Shown: positions 45,013 to 54,737 of the stretch, piece after piece
Layout: every line of letters starts with the position of its first letter
Numbering within the stretch: the first letter of the stretch is position 1
Assembly: GCA_006384855.1 (NCBI GenBank)
Contig: VCJN01003431.1
Location: 62,001 to 126,000, forward strand
Reading direction: 5' to 3'
Length of the DNA stretch: 64,000 bases
DNA from: Tetraselmis striata
Lineage: Eukaryota; Chlorophyta; Chlorodendrophyceae; Chlorodendrales; Chlorodendraceae
Notes under the pieces: generated by a model
The model's database searches: none
What the model was told of the DNA's origin: nothing
What the model saw: the letters and a program-made list of their open reading frames with translations, nothing else
Program-made: the position numbers and the translations under genes

Positions 45013-48000
45013 CTACTTCTTCCCCTTCGACTGACACCACCAAGGATCCTCGAGGGAGCCGGAAGAGCACGACATTCCGCTGATGGATTTCGCGGGATCC
45101 GGTGCTTGCGTTGAAACACGTTTGCGCCTTTTAGGCGCCTTCTGCTGATCGCCAACTTCCCTTGCAGCTAATTTTTTCCGCTTGTAGCGTTCACGAGCCA
45201 TCAGATTCCTTCGAAACCTCCGCGCCTCCGCCAGGGCCTCTTCAGCCTGTCGTAGAGCTCTGCGTGCCCGGAACCCGACGGGTTTAGCAGGAGGCTCCCG
45301 GAGAAGGCCTCTCGCCCAAGGCGCTTTGCCACTCGTCGAGGCCCGCAAACGGCTGGCTTTCGCGGCTCGACCGGGATCTCGTTTCGCCGTTTCGACTGCA
45401 GCCGGCGCGCCCGGCCTTTCACGCGTAGCGGGGACTTGGGCAGGTTGTGGCGTAGACGAGGGCCGCTTGGGATGGCAGACCACCGGTTCGGCTAAAGCCG
45501 AGGCGATATCCGGTGCCCTAGTACGCAGGGCTGGGGCAATTACTTGCGGCGAAGAAAGGGCAGTCTCGGGATCCAAAGCGGAACCGGACGCAACCCTCGC
45601 GAGGTTGCGAGTCGCGGCAACTGGCGTCTTTGTCTCGCGAGGCACCGGAGGTGCGTCTAAAACTCGTTTTGCGGTGGTCGTCCGCTTCCGACGGATGTCA
45701 GAGGGAGGCTGCGCTGATCCGCGTGTCGCGGGAGTTGAAGTGTTCAGACGGTCAGAAGTATCGTCTGGCCGTCGTCGATTGCCGCCGCGCCCCCGACGCC
45801 GGGGCGCTTGTCCCTCCAAAGGTTGGACGATCAGGGCCGGAGTTGCATGCGCAGGTCGGAAGGGGGGGCGCTCGCCCCCCATTGGGCGCACCCCGCCGCT
45901 GAACCGCCTGAAAACAACGTCGTCTGTTAGTGCTCGCCACAGGTACAGATGTCCGCACTGGCGATGGCACATGAAACTCTTGCAGTCGCAGGATATCCCG
46001 AGACCTGGTAGGTCCCAAACGCGGTTTAGAGACCCGCATGTCCGTCTGACGCCTCCGATTGTGGTGCAAGACGGAGGCAGGTCACCGCATAGACTTCTCT
46101 CATAATCGGTGACGCGTCGGTCGGTGACGTTGTCCTCAACGAGAGGGTCGGCATTTACGTAAAGGTCGCCATTCTTCCACTTGTACGCGGTTAAGCCAGT
46201 ACGCGCCGGCGTCGCAAAGTCCATGGCCTCGTGCACAAGCGTTGAAAACTCCTTTGTCAAGCCATGGTTGAAGGGCTCGTTATCCTCCCGGAACTGCCGG
46301 CCTTGCAGCTTGCACATCTCCTGGAAAGTTGTTTCCAATAGGGTGTCGGTGGCTCGACGACGTGGCCCCATGTCTAGTTCGGCCTTCATGGACTTGTGCC
46401 AGCTCTCTTGAGGATTTGTAGAGGCCGGAACTCCCCCAACACCAGTGGATATGTTCCAGTCCAGGTTGTCGTCGAGATACTGGCCCTCCAGCCAAGCTGC
46501 AGCCCGGCTCTCGCCTTTTCGCCGCAACTCGGCCATGAGGACTGCAGACACGGCGACTGCCTGCTCCGTCGTCCGACACAAATGTATAACGTTGACGACG
46601 CTCCGCAGGAATCCGACATTGGCGGTGCGATTGCGTAGAATGGGGACTGGCCGCCCGCCCTCCTTGATGCGGAAACTTGGGCTGTCGACCTTGCGGTGCA
46701 AATGCACCCAACAACTCACTCTCTGCGACGCGGACACCGTTGTAAGCCCCGTGGCATTAAAAAACAAAGTAGGCGGGAGGTGACTTGTATACGGGAAGCC
46801 CTAGATTGTTGCGCCCCGCCGCATGGTGTTGTCTTCGGCATGCATTTAAAACAAACCGCGATCGAGCGTAGTCCTTCAAGTATTGTGTGACATACCTTCG
46901 CACTTGGAAAAACAGCCGGAATGGCAGCGCGGACGCCGACCCCCCTGTCCGAAACCACGGCATGCGGTGACGGTCGTTGGCCAAACAACTCCTCGCAGGA
47001 GTCTACCACAGCCTTGAATAACGTGCAGAAAGCGCCTTCGCTCTCCGTTCTCGCGAAGCAAAACGCGATTGGTATGAAGGAGTTGACGAGATCGACGTGG
47101 CTATTAGTCGGGGGTCTGATTGTTGTTGTTCCCACCGTTAGCAAGACCCACCGATTGAAGGACACCTTGTGCGTGCCATCGGTCATGAAATGTAGCGGCA
47201 GGCCACTGAGTTGAACGTACTGAACCGTCCTCAGTAGCTCGATTGTGGAGAACGCCACTGCCTCGGCTTCAGCTTGTACGCCATTCCGAAGCACGAACAA
47301 CTTATCAACCTCGACGTCGTCATCCATATTCTGAGGGGCGGGCAGGAGATTGGAATCCACCCACTCTTGCAAGTCGGCAAAGGAAGACAGCGCACGTACT
47401 CCCTTCCCTTTCACCGCGAGAGCCCTCTTCCATCGCTGAACCTTTTTTAGCAATTCGGGTCGCCCCCCTTCGGGGACTCCCGCGTCCCGTAGCTCCTGCG
47501 ACGTGAAGCGGTTCAACGCCTTCTTCGGGGTCATGCCGCAGTCAGTGATGAGGGGCTTCAACTTGGGGCGTAGAGCCTGTGGCACGCCGTCGTCATCGCC
47601 TAGCTTCGCCGCCGTGTGCGACACGTTGTTGTACTCAATGCCCCACTTTCCAGATGACGCTTGAACGGCTCGTAGTCTCGCTGCGCATCCGGCATGACTC
47701 CGGCAAGCGTAGACCTTCCACGGCGCAGGAAGCACGCCATACACGCCCGTTATTTAGGCTAGCATAAAGGCCGTTTGAGGAAATAAATGCACCCGCGAGC
47801 CTTACCTTCGCGGCGCTAGATCGGTGGAGGTAGCGCCACTTTTCGCCGAAGTCGAGAATATCAGTCTTCAAGGCCTTGTACGACTCCCACTCTCTTTCAT
47901 CTACAACCGGCCTTAACCACTCATGATCATGTCCTCCTGACTTGGAAGGTTGGTGTTCTTGGACCGGGACGCTGGTAGAAGGCTGCGTGCGAGGCGGTAA

Positions 48001-48372
48001 GCGAGTCCCGGTACGGGTTGGGGTTGTAGCTTCCGGCCGAAACTCTGGCAGCGACGCAAGGGCTTCACGGTCTGCGGGCACCCCCCCTCGAATGTTTGAA
48101 GCCTCAGCCGGTGCTGGGAACTCCCGGTCATTAGGCCCGACGCTAGCCTCCTGTCCAGCGCTGCCATGTGTTGGAGTCGCACCAGTTCGTGGAAGCACCG
48201 GAACCTCAGCCAAGGAGCGGTCGACAAATCTAGTCAGCAAGCCCCGTGCCGTATCGGCACCAAGCGCAGGTTCCAGACGCTGCAACATCGACCACACACG
48301 CTCAGAATTGACCTGCATGTACTGAAACATGCCGTCGATATGCTCGCCATTGGACCACGCCGAATTTGACAT
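45013..48372 (-). CDS. MULE2 transposase (Mutator-like, DDE, SWIM zinc finger)
   Basis: Three exons: 48372-47806, 47714-46896 and 46722-45013, about 1031 residues, introns of 91 and 173 bases with GT-AG ends and consistent frames. Exon 1 carries a helical N-terminal region (WESYKALKTDILDFGEKWRY). Exon 2 opens with a FLYWCH/WRKY-like zinc finger (VYACRSHAGCAARLRA...NNVSHT), then the catalytic core: first Asp in LHFMTDGTHKVSF, second in HAVVSDRGVGVRAAIPAVFP. Exon 3 continues CWVHLHRKV, with the Glu in STNPQESWHKSMK, and a SWIM finger ISCDCKSFMCHRQCGHLYLW; its tail is basic and disordered (RRRGRGGNRRRPDD). The DDE triad and both fingers are present, so the protein may be active. Intron 2 contains an AACAATCT motif. 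Confidence 0.9.
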
Positions 48373-48608
48373 GGCTATAAGGTAGGAGGCCTATGGGGCG
48401 CGGCACGGGTGTGGCGAGTGATGCCTCCCGTTGCGATAACCGTTGACGACACAATCTAGAAGCCGCGGTCGTGCCAGCGCCATGATCCCAGTACTTAATG
48501 CAACTGTACGAAACCCTAAATTCGTCCTTTTCGGTATAACGAGATTTGGCTCACTTTGCTCGGATTAGGGCTCAAAAACAGAGCCAAAACACGGTGCGCG
48601 TGATACAT

Positions 48609-48631
48609 TACCTTTTTGCTCGCGTTTTGGC
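48609..48631 (-). repeat. MULE2 right terminal inverted repeat (core)
   Basis: Reverse complement of 36542-36564. A T-rich/GAGCC stretch further in (48530-48600) also resembles the left subterminal region in reverse. Confidence 0.85.
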
Positions 48632-48639
48632 TCCCTCCC

Positions 48640-48649
48640 GGGGGGTCAG
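48640..48649. repeat. MULE2 target site duplication, right copy
   Basis: GGGGGGTCAG, matching 36524-36533. Beyond it the YR element resumes. Confidence 0.82.
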
Positions 48650-48728
48650 GTCCTGACACAGGGCGCTCATCCCGCCATTGAGCTGCAAGGGTGCGTCTTG
48701 CGGCGGTCACCGAAAGGTGGCCTCGCAA
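48650..48728 (-). pseudogene. 5' end of the YR ORF, separated by MULE2
   Basis: The - strand frame RRTLAAQWRDERPVSGPDPP runs into the target duplication here and continues, in the same frame, on the other side of MULE2 (TLQTSFRPSSV at 36530). It therefore belongs to the recombinase ORF at 34987-36573. No obvious start codon is seen; the frame overlaps the end of the gag-like ORF, so translation by frameshift or reinitiation is possible. Confidence 0.7.
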
Positions 48729-48764
48729 GGCTCCTGCAGCTCCGACGAAAGGCGCCCCACACCG

Positions 48765-49640
48765 TCACTCGTGCTCACCTTCGCGGCCACGTCCACGTCC
48801 GCCGCCACGTCCTCGCCCACGCCCGCGTCCTGCAGCTGCAGCCGCTACTCGAGAAGTAGCGGTCGCCTTGGCGCTGCTGGCAACGGTCGCCTCGAAGACA
48901 CGACGCTCGTAGTCCCTCATGAGGTCCCCAAAAATCGCAGAACCCAGATGCTCCGAAGCAGGCTGAAAATGCTGGGCTCGCAGCACGTCCAGAACACCTT
49001 GGTCACCGTGCACACGCTTGATCTCATTCAGCCTCCGCAGGAAGGCTAGACGAAAACGAAACGCCTTGTCGATGGCCTCGGCGTGATTCCGAGCTCTCGC
49101 GAGGTAGGGGGTGAAGTCCTGGTTAGTGGCGGGGACGTAAGGTAGCAGCTCGTCGAGCGCCACGAAAAGGGCGGCCATGTGGGCCCCAAAACACGACATC
49201 CACAAGTACTCCTCCTGGGCCGGCAGACGCCGGTCATCCTGCTTGAGGTACTCGTTCGTTAGGTCGGTGCTCAAAGGGAAAAGTCCAGGCACTCGGCTGA
49301 CCGGTCGAACGGCCTCGTAACCAGACTCTGCTCTCTGCAGTAGCTCCGGCACCGCGAGGTAATCATCCTCGGCACTCACGGATTTTGCTCCGACACGGCC
49401 GCTTTGGGCTAGCTCTAGCAAGTCGGGGCGCTCTGCGGCTCCCCCGCTGCCTGTCGGCTGTCCCGCGAAGCGCTGCCCTGAGCCGGAGCCATGTGCCCCT
49501 TCTCCATCAACAACGCGATCACGAGCCGTCAATTGTGCCACAGCTGTAGCCAGCTCTCGCAGTAATGAAGACTGGGCCCTCATATCTGCGTTCAACGACT
49601 CCAACGTCGGCTCAGCGACGGGTTCTTCTCCATCTGGCAT
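48765..49640 (-). CDS. Gag-like protein of the split-repeat YR element
   Basis: The start is taken at the ATG at 49640 (MPDGEEPVAEPTLESLNADM). An N-terminal coiled coil (RAQSSLLRELATAVAQLTAR) is followed by a helical core (RRLPAQEEYLWMSCFGAHMA, ALDELLPYVPATNQDFTPYL, AIDKAFRFRLAFLRRLNEI, VLRAQHFQPASEHLGSAIFG) and a Gly-Arg tail (GRGRGRGRGGGRGRGREG). This layout, an all-helical capsid-like body with an RG-rich nucleic-acid-binding tail instead of CCHC knuckles, is what gag-like ORFs of DIRS/PAT-group elements look like. It directly precedes the recombinase with no RT between them. Confidence 0.7.
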   Translation of the reverse strand: MPDGEEPVAEPTLESLNADMRAQSSLLRELATAVAQLTARDRVVDGEGAHGSGSGQRFAGQPTGSGGAAERPDLLELAQSGRVGAKSVSAEDDYLAVPELLQRAESGYEAVRPVSRVPGLFPLSTDLTNEYLKQDDRRLPAQEEYLWMSCFGAHMAALFVALDELLPYVPATNQDFTPYLARARNHAEAIDKAFRFRLAFLRRLNEIKRVHGDQGVLDVLRAQHFQPASEHLGSAIFGDLMRDYERRVFEATVASSAKATATSRVAAAAAGRGRGRGRGGGRGRGREGEHE

Positions 49641-49761
49641 GGTAACGCACGGACGTACGGACGAGAATATCACACTCGGGTGGCGAGCCGGGTGTGGTCT
49701 TGAACAACCTGGGGTGACCTTGCTCGCAACGGGTTACGAGACAGTTTTTACATCGCTGCGT

Positions 49762-49939
49762 GGAACGCAGCGAAAACTGGAAGATGGCAGGCTCAGCTGT
49801 TCTGGTTGCTTTTATGTCTACTCGTGCTGCACCCAACAAGGGCGCAACAACAGTTACTAGTTCCCGTACCACTGAGCAGCACTTGTAGCTAAAAAGCCGT
49901 TAGGTCAAGGATGGAAACCCCATAAACTAGTTTAGATCA
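49762..49939 (-). repeat. A1 repeat of the YR element
   Basis: About 178 bases matching 34730-34907 with only a handful of substitutions and the same orientation. No B copy adjoins it, which distinguishes the arrangement from LTRs. Confidence 0.9.
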
Positions 49940-51380
49940 GAACGGGTACCGGTTGTAAATGAATATAGGTACTTGGGTACGATCATTAAGTCGGATTTAG
50001 GTATGCAACACATAGTAGACGACCGGGTTGAGAAGGGCAAACGCGCTATTGAGGCGCTCGATTCGGTATTAGTCGGTGGATGGGACATAATTCCTAGTAA
50101 TGTGCGTGTGTCGGTTTTTAAAACCTGTGTAATGCCGGTTTTAACTTATGGGTGTGAAGTATGGGGCATGGATAGAACTAGCGGCGCAAATAAATTACAA
50201 ACCGTACTCAATCAATGCTTGCGGTGCCTCATTGGGGTAGGTAAAAACTCCCCTGGGGTGGCCAGTGCACCAATGATGCGGGAATTGGATATTGCGCCCA
50301 TAGAGGCTACAGCCGCTGCGGCACGGGCTCGGGCGTTCCTTAAAGCATCCGACTTGAATACATGTATAACCCATTTAGTAGATCAGCCAAGTTGGGCGCG
50401 CCCTAACACGTGGACGTCATGGACTGTGCGGTGGTTAGATCGACTAGCTAGGGCGAACGTAGGGCTAGCTGAGGGGGCGCACCTTCCACTTGAGTGGAGG
50501 TCACTAGCCGCGCGCGATGCCGCTAAACTAGTAAAGGCATCGGTGTGGGCGCGTTACGAATCGTCGGCATCGTTAGCACGCAATAACACTTGGGGTATAT
50601 ATGTCCAGGCGTCTTATGCGTCAAACCCGTTGCCACAGTACGGTGTGGGTGTCCCCGCGGGGGTGGTGGCCGGGTTGCACATTATGATACAATTACGCAC
50701 CCGAGTATTTCCCACTGCCCGCCGATTGGCCCGGATTCATGCCATGCCTGAGCGGTTCCTGGAACACTGCCCTGCATGTGGCGGAGGTGAATCTGAGACT
50801 ATCGAACATATGTTGGTGGAGTGCCCGCGGTGGGGGTATCACCGTCATAATTTTGGGTTGTTAGTTCCGGAGTTCAGGGATTTTATTAGTAGTCAGGTTA
50901 TTGCGTCAACACCTGAGGACTTAACTGCCTTTATTTTGGGCGGGGTCCCCCCCTCCCTTCACGGCGCCCTGGATTTCACTGGGAATGGGGAATTTTTCCA
51001 GCTATGGCGTCGGGCCCTCCCTCACATTGCCTGTTTTGTTGCACATGTATTGCACTCCCGAAATGCTTTGCTCCGCGGGTTGGGGCTTGCCCCAACTCGC
51101 ATTACTCGAATGGGCCGACGCCCAAACGGGTAGGGCGGACCTTTCGTGGTCAGTGCCGGGTATTTTGATGGCAGTGTTTTAGACGGTGATCCAACAGTGT
51201 TGGAATTCCGTCATTGGCCTCCAATTAGTCTTGCAGAATGCTTCGGCGATTTGCTTGATGACTTTAACGGAGCGTCGCCTACCCATGGCTTTCCGTAACT
51301 GGATTGCTGCCTAAACGGCCGTCGTAGAGACGCTGCAAGGGTTTCACTGGTGCCAGTCCTGTCCCGGGGGCGAAAAAAAA
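49940..51380 (+). mobile_element. LINE2 copy, 5'-truncated, best preserved
   Basis: It begins at or near the YR element border and ends in GTCCCGGGGGCG followed by nine A's (51372-51380). It contains the C-terminal end of the LINE2 ORF2 (49973-51133) and a ~240-base 3' UTR whose sequence recurs at 21589-21905 and 55391-55495. The split-repeat element at 51389 starts a few bases after the A tail. Confidence 0.85.
49973..51133 (+). CDS. LINE2 ORF2 C-terminal part (RT thumb and zinc knuckle), 5'-truncated
   Basis: A 386-codon open frame starting within the protein: KSDLGMQHIVDDRVEKGKRA, then VMPVLTYGCEVWGMD, the conserved block that follows the RT palm in LINE ORF2 proteins. It continues through RCLIGVGKNSPG and LEHCPACGGGESETIEHMLV...C, a C-x2-C...H-x4-C finger typical of LINE ORF2 ends (zf-RVT type), and finishes MGRRPNG. 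The RT catalytic motifs themselves lie upstream and are missing. The frame is intact over its whole length, unlike the copy at 15 kb, so this insertion is younger or was under recent selection. Confidence 0.85.
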   Translation: MGTIIKSDLGMQHIVDDRVEKGKRAIEALDSVLVGGWDIIPSNVRVSVFKTCVMPVLTYGCEVWGMDRTSGANKLQTVLNQCLRCLIGVGKNSPGVASAPMMRELDIAPIEATAAAARARAFLKASDLNTCITHLVDQPSWARPNTWTSWTVRWLDRLARANVGLAEGAHLPLEWRSLAARDAAKLVKASVWARYESSASLARNNTWGIYVQASYASNPLPQYGVGVPAGVVAGLHIMIQLRTRVFPTARRLARIHAMPERFLEHCPACGGGESETIEHMLVECPRWGYHRHNFGLLVPEFRDFISSQVIASTPEDLTAFILGGVPPSLHGALDFTGNGEFFQLWRRALPHIACFVAHVLHSRNALLRGLGLAPTRITRMGRRPNG

Positions 51381-51388
51381 ACGAGGTA

Positions 51389-53868
51389 TGATCTTAACGT
51401 GTTTATGGGGTTTCCTACGGATTGAAACTGTCCGAGTGCGACACGTACGGTCTGTAGTGGTTTCAAGCGGTTTAATAATTGTTATCATCGGGTTTTGGTA
51501 CGGGCTGCCCCGCCGCCCGCGAGCCCTGCGCTCCCGGCCGGGGAGCTATACTTATTAGGACAGCCACTAGCAGCTCGTCTGCCATCTTCCAGCTCGTTGC
51601 CTTCGCCAGCGGCTTCGCGTACTTGTGCGCGCGAGGGTCACTGAGGCTGAACAAGTCCGCACCGAGGTTCATCCACCCGGTAGTGAGTCGTCGTGCCGCG
51701 CACATGCGTTACAACATCAGGCAGCGACAGACAGCCCCTCGGTAGTGTGGTTTTCCCTACTCGTGCGCCCGAGGTCATTTTTCGATTTTTGCCCTGGCTT
51801 TGCAGGTAGGACGTTTTCGGGTAGCGATGCGCACGGCAAGGAATTGGAGCTGGGGTGTCCCCGTTGGAGGGGGGTTAAACCTCAACACCCGAAGTCGAGT
51901 CGCAGTACAGGCCTTCGGGGCTCTCGCCGTGGAGCGCCCTCTCGCAGTAGTTTAACCTCTTGAGGTTTAGGTGAGGTGGACGCGCTCGGCACCATGGCCG
52001 TTGCTTGTCAAGGTTGTCAACGACGACAACTACGCCCACCGCAACAAATCGGCGCGGACGGAGGAGGACGTCTGTGTCGTCGGGGCGGCCACTTGTTGTC
52101 CCGCAAGACACTAAAGCCCGGTCCGCGTGTCCTCGCAGCAGGGCGTCGTGGCATCAACGGTCGTTACATGCTGTGGTTTTCCGGAACTACTCGCGTAATT
52201 GGTCTGTTACGGGGGTGGCGCCGCTCATGCGCCGGTGTTTTGAGAGGGCTCGTTGCCCTCGCCCCAATCATGCTTCAGCAACGTTTGCTGTGGTCGTAGT
52301 AGGAGGCGTTTGTGCGGCTCATGCCGATGCGTCTCCGACGCCTCCTACTGCAACGTCGTCGTCACAAGGACCACGACAACCGGAAGCTGCCCGCCGGGGG
52401 GCAGCTCTACCACCTGGCGTGCCTGGCGTCTCGTGGTGTCCGTAACTACCCCTGGCCAACTCTGGGTTTGGGACTTCGGCGGCCGTCGCAGGTGCAGCAG
52501 CAGCGGCCGCCTCGTCGTCACTGACCCTCGCCCCGATATCATGGTCATCGTTACGGGCCGGGATGGGCTACAAGGGCCTCTACGCCGGCCAATCCGCCTC
52601 CAACGTCACGGCAACGCATCTGTGACAACACGAGGTGCCCGCCGGGTGACATCCGCCACCTAACGCGACTTGTGCGTTTCGTGGCGTCATCTTAAGCTTG
52701 CGCTTTGTGGAGTAGTCAGCAGCCATCGCTGGTGCAGCAGCGGCGGCCGGCTCACCGCTCTCCGCGAAGAAAAATCCACAGCCTACCGAGTCGGCGGGTC
52801 TACTGCGACGTCGCCGGCAACCTATCCCGACACACCTAAGAGCCGGTACGACACGACCACACAAGGTCGCAAGATCCCACGCCCCTCAGCGTTGTGCGCA
52901 TCTCCCGCCGCTCATTGCGCAAGGGGGCGAAATAACCATCGGTGGTAATGACATCAGCATTACATTGCTGTCATCGCGCGTTGTTGCGTGTCCAACCCTC
53001 GTAACGTGCATCGCCAGTACATGTGCAGAGTTAGCATCGCGGGTACAGCGCACCGAAACTTCACTTGGCTGTACACGGCGCGCTCGCGCGCTCGTGCGCG
53101 CAGCTGTACTCGTCCTATTGGTGCCTGTGCCAGTGCAGCTTTGCTGAGCGCTCGTCGCCAACTTGACCACTTCTACCCATGCTTCTACTTGTATGCAGTT
53201 CTGGCTCGTGCCGCACGCCACCACGGCGCGCGGCCAATGCTATGGGGCGCCGCCGGGAGACGGCGCCTTAATTCCGCGACACGTCCGGCCTATGTCGTGC
53301 CGGCGTCAACATCTCCCGTCCGCGTCTGATACGCCTGTGCCTCGATCGAAAACTTCTTGGCGCGAGACCCCTTCTACAACTCAAGACATCTTCCGCCTTC
53401 GTCTTGTCGGCACGCCTGCCGACTGCCTACGCTCGCAGTCGTAAATGAACCGCGTGTAAACTGGCAAAACCAGACTAGAATGCATGATTGAAATGATCTA
53501 AACATGTTTATGGGGTTTCCTACGGATTAAAACTGTCCTCGTGCGACCCGCACGGTCTAAAGTGGTTCAAGCCGGCGGTTAAGTAGCTTTTACCATCGGG
53601 TTGTGGTACGGGCTGCCCCGCCCATCGCCCGCGAGCCCTGCGCTCCCGGCCGGGGAGCTACTTCGGACAGCCACCAGCAGCTCGTCTGCCATCTTCCATC
53701 TCGCTGCCTTCGGCAGCGCCCTCCCGTTTTCCGCCTCCGCCCTGCGGGCTCCTCCTCCGACATTCCCTCCCTTCTCGCTGAACCTTCCTAGCCATAAAAT
53801 GGCGCTTTCCGTGTAGAACAGCCTCCGCGCCCTTATTGGCAAAACCAGACTCGAATGCATGATTGAAA
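51389..53868 (+). mobile_element. Second split-repeat element, 2.5 kb, apparently non-autonomous
   Basis: A1 at 51389 to about 51620 matches A2 (53494-53836) over its first 220 bases (TTTATGGGGTTTCCTACGGA, GTACGGGCTGCCCCGCC, GCGCTCCCGGCCGGGGAGCT). A2 is flanked by 32-base B1 (53462-53493) and B2 (53837-53868), both starting TGGCAAAACCAGACT. This is the same A1...B1-A2-B2 order as the YR element at 34.66-49.94 kb, with related end sequences (TGATCTAAAC/TTTATGGGGTTTCC, TGGCAAAAC), but in the opposite orientation. The 1.8-kb interior has several overlapping 65-146-codon ORFs, none with a recognisable gag, RT or YR motif, so it probably depends on an element like its neighbour. Confidence 0.8.
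53462..53868 (+). repeat. B1-A2-B2 block of the second split-repeat element
   Basis: B1 and B2 differ at one base in 32 (CAGACTAGAATG versus CAGACTCGAATG). The junction B1-A2 carries TGATCTAAAC, the same start as A1 of the YR element. Confidence 0.9.
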
Positions 53869-54497
53869 CATGTAGTCAGCTGATGGTAAGCGCGACGGTT
53901 ATTTTGGCCTGCGCGGAATTATGACGGAATCTATAACGGGTGTGTTTTGATCTACCTGTATCTAGTCTGTGTGAAACAGTTTCGAGACTCGGGACGGACA
54001 GTACCGGTAGCAGACAGACACACAGACTCACCTCGTAATTAATATGGTACAGCAGCCCAAAAAAGTCTCTGCATGTTTTTACGCGTATGATTTGGGTTTG
54101 GTCGCCTCTAGTCAGTAAACCCACGCATAGTCTAATACGCCGTTGTAGCCATTGCGAGCATATAACCATGAAAGAGCGTGCATGTGGTGTGCTAGGGCCA
54201 ATGCCGCGACAACGCGTATGGCGCGCGCGTCGCCTGCTATGCGGCACTGCCAGTGTAACAAGTGTTGCAAGGCCGGGCTGTGAACGGTTTGAGCGCACGG
54301 CGGCACGCCGTCATTTGGACATAAAGAACCGTGTTTTTCTCCCATGGTCGCCAAAATACATGTGTTGCCCACCTAACCCATGCCGCGCGGCGCATGGTTT
54401 GGAGTCTACGGTCAGCTAGCGGGCTGCATGCGACATTCGCAAACTGGCTGTTCGCCCTGCAAGAAGCAATAATATTGCAATAACGTTTTAATTCATA

Positions 54498-54552
54498 ACA
54501 TTTAAGCGTTTTATCAGATTTGGCTGTAAATTAAAACGCTTAAATGTTATGG
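54498..54552. repeat. Perfect 19-bp inverted repeat (hairpin)
   Basis: CATAACATTTAAGCGTTTT at 54498-54516 pairs with AAAACGCTTAAATGTTATG at 54534-54552, separated by 17 bases. It may be a tiny MITE-like element, a palindrome left by excision or a cruciform. Confidence 0.92.
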
Positions 54553-54700
54553 CATGTCAAAGTTACCCCATGTTCTCACTGGTATCCCAGCCAGCTCTCG
54601 CACTGTGGGTGGGGGCGCATGATGGGGGCATGTAATGTGCCCTTCCACGCAAGCTCCCAGGCGCGAGGACCTCTTGGATAGGTCTCCACGTCGCGCGGAC

Positions 54701-54737
54701 CCCGTCATCATTTTGGCTTTCCCAAAATGATGACGGG
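54701..54737. repeat. Perfect 16-bp inverted repeat, 5-base loop
   Basis: CCCGTCATCATTTTGG pairs with CCAAAATGATGACGGG across the loop CTTTC. This is a strong stem-loop of unknown role. Confidence 0.92.

Larger units (their letters stand above)
36534..48639 (-). mobile_element. MULE2: 12.1-kb Mutator-like element with cargo
   Basis: Ends share a 23-base inverted repeat (GCCAAAACGCGAGCAAAAAG plus GTA) at 36542-36564 and about 48609-48631, with weaker similarity further in, and are flanked by GGGGGGTCAG duplications. The - strand holds a three-exon MULE transposase (48372-45013). The + strand holds a convergent series of exons from 36833 to 43490, parts of which resemble a Ulp1-type protease and a methyltransferase. 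Two long stretches (38494-40255 and 43491-45000) consist of AACAATCT-bearing repeats. The element is inserted in the YR element between its gag and YR catalytic parts. With an apparently complete transposase and matching ends it may be autonomous. Confidence 0.85.
34662..49939 (-). mobile_element. Split-repeat tyrosine-recombinase element (gag-YR), interrupted by MULE2
   Basis: Read on the - strand the element runs A1 (49939 to about 49762), gag-like ORF, YR ORF, B1 (34933-34908), A2 (34907-34688), B2 (34687-34662). A1 and A2 share about 178 bases with few differences; B1 and B2 share 26 bases (TGGCAAAACYAGACTCAACT...). This A1...B1-A2-B2 layout is the split direct repeat arrangement known from PAT, Ngaro, Kangaroo and TOC-type elements. 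Without MULE2 (36534-48639) and one target duplication the element is only about 3.2 kb and has no reverse transcriptase. Removing the insertion restores an open YR frame across the junction. Confidence 0.82.

Noticed and set aside
45326-46105. 259-codon + strand ORF
   Set aside because: Lies antisense to transposase exon 3, which carries the SWIM finger and the catalytic Glu.
51389-53836. LTR retrotransposon
   Set aside because: The repeats are not simple LTRs: B1 and B2 flank only the right copy, and there are no TG...CA ends, primer site or pol genes; split direct repeats explain the layout better.
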